Source: Marinobacter salarius (GTDB lineage Bacteria > Pseudomonadota > Gammaproteobacteria > Pseudomonadales > Oleiphilaceae). From it: 64,000 nucleotides of DNA. Of the stretch, positions 63,787-64,000 are shown piece by piece (positions within the stretch are counted from its first letter, which is position 1; each line of letters begins with the position of its first letter). The translations under genes were made by a program, and so were the position numbers. The stretch is taken from NCBI RefSeq assembly GCF_032922745.1, contig NZ_CP136693.1, forward strand, positions 1,922,001-1,986,000, written 5' to 3'. A model generated the notes under the pieces. That model was not told the DNA's origin. It ran no database searches and saw only the letters and a program-made list of their open reading frames with translations.

Positions 63787-64000
63787 TTATTCTGAATGCC
63801 CCCCGGGGCGCGCAATCTGTTTCGAGAGCCGGCTGGGATCCATGGCCAGGATGTCCTGCAGCGGGCAGGGTTTGTGTATCCCAAAACCCTGGACAAGATC
63901 CACGCCGATCTGGTCGAGCAGCACCCTTGCTTGCTCTGACTCCACGTATTCCGCCACAGTGATCATATTCATGGTACGGCCGATATCGTGAATCGCTCTG
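63787..64000 (-). CDS. EAL domain protein, C-terminal part
   Basis: The gene runs off the right edge. The visible 71 residues read IHDIGRTMNMITVAEYVES, then DQIGVDLVQGFGIHKP, the end of an EAL c-di-GMP phosphodiesterase domain. The catalytic EAL motif lies outside the window, so activity cannot be judged. Confidence 0.82.
   Translation of the reverse strand, partial: RAIHDIGRTMNMITVAEYVESEQARVLLDQIGVDLVQGFGIHKPCPLQDILAMDPSRLSKQIARPGGHSE

Overview
The window looks like chromosome from a marine gammaproteobacterium, most likely Marinobacter or a close relative. This is inferred from the overall gene set (BCCT transporter, PBPRA1643-family SEC-C protein, DUF2780, NnrU, DUF6635, adenine deaminase of the Pseudomonas type) and a moderately high GC content judged by eye. 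No rRNA, tRNA, CRISPR array or prophage was seen. Two genes are cut by the window edges: a bufferin precursor at the left and an EAL-domain gene at the right.

Layout. 1-4.5 kb: a double bufferin (copper-binding RiPP-like) locus. It holds the end of a BufA2-type precursor, bufB and bufC, then a BufA1 (DUF2282) precursor with a second bufB and bufC and a DoxX membrane protein. 4.5-8.5 kb: a 51-aa protein, a DUF4124-gluzincin protease, a DUF6152/DUF6644 pair, and an Xre/MmyB regulator divergent from a small membrane protein across a perfect palindrome. 8.6-13.6 kb (minus): a PhnDCEE-type ABC importer with a HAD-IIB phosphatase and a DeoR regulator. A GlpR-like palindrome lies upstream of phnD. 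13.9-21.5 kb: scattered metabolic genes (CopD-like, adenine deaminase, MOSC, SDR, MDR plus thioesterase, GST) and a DUF2780 gene whose signal peptide is frameshifted. 21.7-24.1 kb: a secreted M14 carboxypeptidase with an IS3-family element inserted at its last codons. 24.2-30.5 kb: yqeY, a VWA protein, a J-domain membrane protein, a mini 2OG oxygenase, GFA, SEC-C, tenA, rnz and an AAA ATPase. 30.6-37.2 kb (minus): a GGCT-like protein, an MBL-like protein, and a 1,684-aa pseudokinase-ATPase-GAF-GGDEF signalling protein.

37.5-45.3 kb: AEC, EamA and BCCT transporters, then a flavin monooxygenase facing a sigma-54 activator. The shared intergenic region carries a good sigma-54 promoter and clustered palindromes. 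45.3-51.8 kb: a lipoprotein, DUF72, a decayed carboxymuconolactone-decarboxylase fragment, NnrU, a frameshifted BamA/TamA-like outer-membrane protein and a cysteine hydrolase. 51.9-55.5 kb (minus): a compact three-gene operon of a BesD/HalD-like Fe(II)/2OG oxygenase, a methyltransferase and a choline/carnitine-type acyltransferase. This is the best candidate for an undescribed pathway. 55.6-60 kb: a truncated spondin-domain gene and a CdaR-GntP-glycerate kinase operon. 60-64 kb: an M28 peptidase, a periplasmic binding protein, an EamA permease and the EAL gene.

How genes work together. Three modules make clear functional sense: bufferin production (precursor plus BufBC modification enzymes), glycerate uptake and phosphorylation under CdaR, and uptake plus dephosphorylation of an organophosphate under DeoR. 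The oxygenase-methyltransferase-acyltransferase operon suggests hydroxylation, methylation and acylation of a small amine or amino acid to a carnitine-like ester. That pathway is an inference from families and gene order only.
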